DNA of 8,037 nt from Chloroflexota bacterium (GTDB taxonomy: Bacteria > Chloroflexota > Anaerolineae > Anaerolineales > UBA4823): the NCBI GenBank assembly GCA_030636125.1, contig DAOVXM010000099.1, positions 1 to 8,037 on the forward strand, given 5' to 3'. Position 1 is the first letter of the stretch. Each line of letters opens with the position of its first letter. This document shows positions 5,366 to 8,037 of this stretch, piece after piece. The notes beneath the pieces are model-generated. The model did no database searches, was not told where the DNA came from, and worked only from the letters and a program-made list of their open reading frames with translations. The translations under genes and the position numbers were made by a program.

Positions 5366-5396
5366 GAATATCTATAAAGATTAGGAGAAAATTGAG

Positions 5397-6029
5397 ATGT
5401 TGAAAGGGCTAATTGGCAAGAAAGTCGGTATGACCCAGATTTTCGACGACACCGGAGCGGCAGTACCGGTGACTATAATCGAAGCTGGGCCATGTTTTGT
5501 CACCCAGGTGCGTCGTCCTGGCCTGGATGGTTACGCAGCGGTGCAGTTGGGTTTTGAAGAAACTAAGCCAAAGCGTCTTACTTCCGGTCAGTTAGGGCAC
5601 CTGAAGCGCTACGATCTGCCACCGTTGCGCTTCCTGCGTGAGTTCCGCTCGAAGGAGCCCGAGATACAGGAAGGTGATAAGCTAACAGTTGAAACTGTCT
5701 TTGAAATTGACGATTATGTCGATGTAGTCGGCACGAGCAAAGGTAAGGGCTTCGCTGGTGCCGTGAAGCGTTACCATTTTAGTGGCGGACCAAAGACGCA
5801 TGGCCAATCAGATCGTCAAAGGGCACCTGGTTCCCGTGGTTCTGGAACAACACCAGGTCGTGTATATAAGGGTGCACGTAGCCCTGGGCATATGGGCCAT
5901 GAACGCGTTACTGCCCAAAACCTTAAAGTGGTCTTGGTTGATGGTGAGCGCAACTTATTAGGTGTGCGTGGTGCGGTTCCGGGTCCCAAAGGTGGCATTG
6001 TAATGATCAAAGGTGTGAGGAAGACGTAG
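5397..6029 (+). CDS. rplC: 50S ribosomal protein L3
   Basis: L3 is an early-assembling 23S rRNA-binding protein whose long loop reaches toward the peptidyl-transferase centre. The 210-residue product begins Met-Leu-Lys-Gly-Leu-Ile-Gly-Lys-Lys-Val-Gly-Met-Thr-Gln. It carries the family signature from Gly-Lys-Gly-Phe-Ala-Gly (116-121) and Lys-Arg-Tyr-His-Phe (124-128) through Thr-His-Gly (134-136), Ala-Pro-Gly-Ser (143-146) and Pro-Gly-Arg-Val-Tyr-Lys-Gly (153-159) to Gly-His-Met-Gly (164-167). The glutamine that PrmB methylates in E. coli (in its GQNQTPG segment) is absent: the segment is GSGTTPG (148-154), so that modification is not expected. Shine-Dalgarno AGGAG (5383-5387) lies nine bases before the ATG. 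The gene stands 198 bases after rpsJ, far more than the short gaps between the other S10-operon genes here, and 55 bases before rplD. Confidence 0.97.
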   Translation: MLKGLIGKKVGMTQIFDDTGAAVPVTIIEAGPCFVTQVRRPGLDGYAAVQLGFEETKPKRLTSGQLGHLKRYDLPPLRFLREFRSKEPEIQEGDKLTVETVFEIDDYVDVVGTSKGKGFAGAVKRYHFSGGPKTHGQSDRQRAPGSRGSGTTPGRVYKGARSPGHMGHERVTAQNLKVVLVDGERNLLGVRGAVPGPKGGIVMIKGVRKT

Positions 6030-6084
6030 CCGGAGACTAAGTACGTTCAATTTCCGAGCTTTATCGTATTGGAGCGATGTAAAT

Positions 6085-6714
6085 ATGGAAGTAGAAGTCC
6101 TTAACATGAAGGGGAAGAAGGTCAGCAAACATGAATTGCCGACCAATATCTTTGAAGCCCCTATTCATATGGATCTGATGCATCAGGCTTATGTGAGGCA
6201 GATAGCGAACGCACGTCTGGGAACCCATAAGACAAAAAGCCGTAGCGAAGTATCAGGTGGCGGTCGGAAACCGTGGCGTCAAAAAGGCACGGGTCGCGCT
6301 CGACAAGGTTCGATCCGCTCACCTCAGTGGGTTGGTGGTGGAAAAGTGCATACACCACGGCCGCGAGACTACTCCAAGAAAATGCCTCGCAAGATGCGCC
6401 GAGCAGCTTTGCGTTCGGCTCTGTCTGTCAAGGCAGCTGATAGCGAGATTGTGGTTTTGGAAAAGTTAACGGTTAAGGAACCGAAAACATCTGAAATGGC
6501 TGGTTTATTAGATCGTTTGGTTGGTGATGCCAGTGTTCTAATCCTGGTGCCAGAGAAAAATGAGGATTATGAGTTGGTGGTCCGGTCGGCTAATAATTTG
6601 CCGGATGCCAAGACACTGTTGGCGAATTATTTGAACATCCGAGATATTTTGAGCTATGACAAAATAATTATGCCGCTCAAAGCGCTGGATGTAATAGAGT
6701 CTTACTTGGGATAG
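6085..6714 (+). CDS. rplD: 50S ribosomal protein L4
   Basis: L4 binds 23S rRNA and lines part of the nascent-peptide exit tunnel. In E. coli and relatives it also represses the S10 operon through the leader before rpsJ. The 209-residue length is typical. The basic tunnel loop is clear: GGGRKPWRQKGTGRARQG (58-75), then Ser-Pro-Gln-Trp-Val-Gly-Gly-Gly (79-86) and the Arg/Lys-rich KKMPRKMRRAALRSALS (98-114). The globular C-terminal half ends Leu-Lys-Ala-Leu-Asp-Val-Ile-Glu-Ser-Tyr-Leu-Gly. GGAG at 6071-6074 lies 10 bases before ATG 6085. The preceding 55-base gap shows no strong hairpin. The stop is 13 bases before the rplW start. Confidence 0.97.
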   Translation: MEVEVLNMKGKKVSKHELPTNIFEAPIHMDLMHQAYVRQIANARLGTHKTKSRSEVSGGGRKPWRQKGTGRARQGSIRSPQWVGGGKVHTPRPRDYSKKMPRKMRRAALRSALSVKAADSEIVVLEKLTVKEPKTSEMAGLLDRLVGDASVLILVPEKNEDYELVVRSANNLPDAKTLLANYLNIRDILSYDKIIMPLKALDVIESYLG

Positions 6715-6727
6715 ATGGGAAGTAGCT

Positions 6728-7030
6728 ATGACGACTATTTATGATGTGTTGCGTCGCCCTTTAATTACAGAGAAATCGAATTACTTGAATAGCGACCTCC
6801 ACCAATATGTGTTTGAGGTAGATTCGAAGGCTACCAAGGGTATGGTAAAAGATGCGGTTGAGACCATCTTTGACGTCAGCGTGTTGCGTGTAAATATTAT
6901 GAACATGCCGGCAAAGCGTACACGGCGTCTGCGCAACCGACGAATGGCTGTGCGCCGAAGTGGTTTCAAGAAAGCGATAGTGACCTTGGCGCCTGAAGAT
7001 AGCATAGATATATTTGAAGGGGTGAAGTGA
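6728..7030 (+). CDS. rplW: 50S ribosomal protein L23
   Basis: L23 sits at the tunnel exit and is the docking site for trigger factor and the signal recognition particle. The 100-residue protein has the expected small size. It begins with [13 protein letters not shown] (5-17), the family signature. It continues through Tyr-Val-Phe-Glu-Val (27-31) and a helix Lys-Asp-Ala-Val-Glu, and ends with an Arg-rich extension (64-77) typical of the rRNA-binding loop. GGGA (6717-6720) lies seven bases before the ATG. Its TGA stop shares one base with the rplB ATG, as TGATG. Confidence 0.96.
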   Translation: MTTIYDVLRRPLITEKSNYLNSDLHQYVFEVDSKATKGMVKDAVETIFDVSVLRVNIMNMPAKRTRRLRNRRMAVRRSGFKKAIVTLAPEDSIDIFEGVK

Positions 7031-7032
7031 TG
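7019..7032 (+). promoter_or_regulatory. rplW stop / rplB start overlap with Shine-Dalgarno
   Basis: A G-rich stretch, GGGGTG (7019-7024), inside the end of rplW precedes TGATG, where the rplW TGA (7028-7030) overlaps the rplB ATG (7030-7032). A GTG at 7027 in the same frame would add one residue, but ATG 7030 gives the canonical L2 N-terminus. The overlap indicates translational coupling. Confidence 0.75.
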
Positions 7033-7866
7033 GCAGTAAAGAAATACAAGCCTACGAGCCCTGGTCGTCGAGGGATGACCGGATATACTTTTGAGGAAAT
7101 TACCAAGAGCAAACCAGAGCGTTCGCTCATAAAACCCCTGCGTAAAAAAGGGGGCCGTAACGTCTATGGTCGTGTGACGGTCCGTCATCGAGGTGGTGGT
7201 CACCGGCGCCATATCCGTATTGTAGATTTCAAGCGGGATAAGCGCGGTATTCCAGCGCGGGTAGCGGCAATTGAATACGATCCAAATCGTACTGCTCGTT
7301 TGGCTCTGTTATTCTATGCCGATGGTGAGAAACGTTACATTATCGCACCTTTAGACCTACGTGTGGGTACTACGGTGATGGCAGGGCCGGACGCGGAAAT
7401 TCGACCTGGGAATAGTTTGCCAATCGATAATATCCCAGTGGGAACGATGGTACACAATATTGAATTGAAGGTAGGGCGCGGAGGACAATTGGTGCGCGCA
7501 GCAGGTGGAGCGGCGCAGTTGTTGGCTAGAGAAGGTGAATATGCCCAAATACGCCTACCATCAGGCGAAATCCGACTTGTACGCCAGGAGTGCTACGCTA
7601 CTATAGGTCAGATAGGTAACGTGGACCATGGCAATATTAAGTTAGGGAAAGCAGGACGTAAGCGTCATATAGGAATTCGACCTACGGTCCGCGGCTCTGC
7701 CATGTCTCCACGCGACCATCCCCATGGAGGTGGTGAGGGTCGTTCTCCTATCGGTATGCCAGGACCCAAAAGCCCATGGGGTAAGCCGACATTGGGTTAT
7801 AAAACGCGTCGCAATAAGTCGACCGATAAGTATATTGTTCGTCGTCGTGGAAAGAAGCGCCGCTAG
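7030..7866 (+). CDS. rplB: 50S ribosomal protein L2
   Basis: L2 is a primary 23S rRNA-binding protein needed for subunit association and peptidyl-transferase activity. The 278-residue protein matches the family length. It begins [14 protein letters not shown]. It has the OB-fold/SH3 core with His-Arg-Gly-Gly-Gly-His-Arg-Arg (53-60) and Ile-Glu-Tyr-Asp-Pro-Asn-Arg (81-87), then the highly conserved [14 protein letters not shown] (229-242). His230 there corresponds to the His229 of E. coli implicated in activity. The tail is strongly basic ([11 protein letters not shown]). The start is chosen at ATG 7030 because the one-codon-longer GTG start gives an unusual extra Met. A 59-base gap with a hairpin separates it from rpsS. 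Confidence 0.98.
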   Translation: MAVKKYKPTSPGRRGMTGYTFEEITKSKPERSLIKPLRKKGGRNVYGRVTVRHRGGGHRRHIRIVDFKRDKRGIPARVAAIEYDPNRTARLALLFYADGEKRYIIAPLDLRVGTTVMAGPDAEIRPGNSLPIDNIPVGTMVHNIELKVGRGGQLVRAAGGAAQLLAREGEYAQIRLPSGEIRLVRQECYATIGQIGNVDHGNIKLGKAGRKRHIGIRPTVRGSAMSPRDHPHGGGEGRSPIGMPGPKSPWGKPTLGYKTRRNKSTDKYIVRRRGKKRR

Positions 7867-7878
7867 AGATTTTTACGA

Positions 7879-7911
7879 CACACCTGTGGACCTATGTTTC
7901 CAAGAGGTGTG
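7879..7911 (+). repeat. Hairpin between rplB and rpsS
   Basis: CACACCT (7879-7885) pairs perfectly with AGGTGTG (7905-7911). Inside it TGGA (7887-7890) pairs with TCCA (7899-7902) around an eight-base loop, with a small G / AG internal loop between the two stems. It ends two bases before the rpsS Shine-Dalgarno GGAG (7914-7917). No T-tract follows the stem, so it is not an intrinsic terminator. It could affect rpsS translation or mRNA stability. Confidence 0.65.
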
Positions 7912-7925
7912 CTGGAGATAGAACT

Positions 7926-8037
7926 ATGGGACGTTCACTTAAAAAAGGGCCATATATTGCCCCGAAATTGCTCAAAAAAATAGAAACCATGAACGATCGT
8001 GGTGAAAAGAAGGTTATCCGCACTTGGAGCCGTGCCA
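7926..8037 (+). CDS. rpsS: 30S ribosomal protein S19, 3' truncated by window
   Basis: S19 binds 16S rRNA in the 30S head near the A-site finger of 23S rRNA. Only the first 37 codons are in the window. They begin [12 protein letters not shown], the S19 N-terminal signature, and continue through Lys-Val-Ile-Arg-Thr-Trp-Ser-Arg, matching the family. Shine-Dalgarno GGAG (7914-7917) lies eight bases before ATG 7926. Its place after rplB is the standard S10-operon order, so rplV and rpsC probably follow outside the window. Confidence 0.97.
   Translation, partial: MGRSLKKGPYIAPKLLKKIETMNDRGEKKVIRTWSRA

Noticed and set aside
5355..5378. TTGACA followed by TATAAA as a promoter just before rplC
   Set aside because: The hexamers are individually good but only 12 bases apart, too close for a sigma-70-type promoter. 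The TTGACA bases also belong to a predicted stem.
1..8037. Mobile elements, CRISPR arrays, toxin-antitoxin or defence genes
   Set aside because: No transposase, integrase, regularly spaced repeats or terminal inverted repeats were seen. All coding frames are explained by conserved housekeeping genes.

Overview
The window is a housekeeping region of a bacterial chromosome at roughly 50% GC, and every gene runs on the + strand. The elongation factor Tu has the G3 motif DMPGH followed by [10 protein letters not shown], where most bacteria have DCPGHADY. From memory this spelling occurs in Chloroflexota of the Anaerolineae type, so I suggest that group with moderate confidence. The gene order alone would fit many bacteria.

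Bases 1-3040 form a DNA replication/repair block. It opens with the C-terminal end of a gene that looks like the DUF1992 (DnaJ subfamily C member 28) family. The conserved trio dnaX (clamp-loader tau/gamma), ybaB/ebfC (nucleoid-associated protein) and recR (recombination mediator) follows. A strong rho-independent terminator at 2999-3040 closes the block.

Bases 3041-3630 hold two good tandem sigma-70-type promoters and three tRNA genes: Thr(UGU), Tyr(GUA) and Thr(GGU). No terminator separates them from tuf. The order matches the E. coli thrU-tyrU-glyT-thrT-tufB operon minus the Gly tRNA. In place of that tRNA there is a spacer with a near-perfect 14-bp hairpin.

Bases 3677-8037 carry tuf and then the start of the S10 ribosomal-protein operon: rpsJ (S10), rplC (L3), rplD (L4), rplW (L23), rplB (L2) and rpsS (S19, cut by the window end). 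The arrangement joins a tufB-like upstream side (tRNAs) to a tufA-like downstream side (S10 operon). The tuf gene also has codon use unlike its neighbours, which changes abruptly about 23 codons before its stop.

No gene here looks undescribed. The sequences most worth a second look are non-coding or compositional: the ~198-nt rpsJ-rplC spacer with a string of potential stems, the hairpin in the tRNA spacer, the hairpin just upstream of rpsS, and the codon mosaic in tuf. All structures were read by eye without folding software or homology searches.
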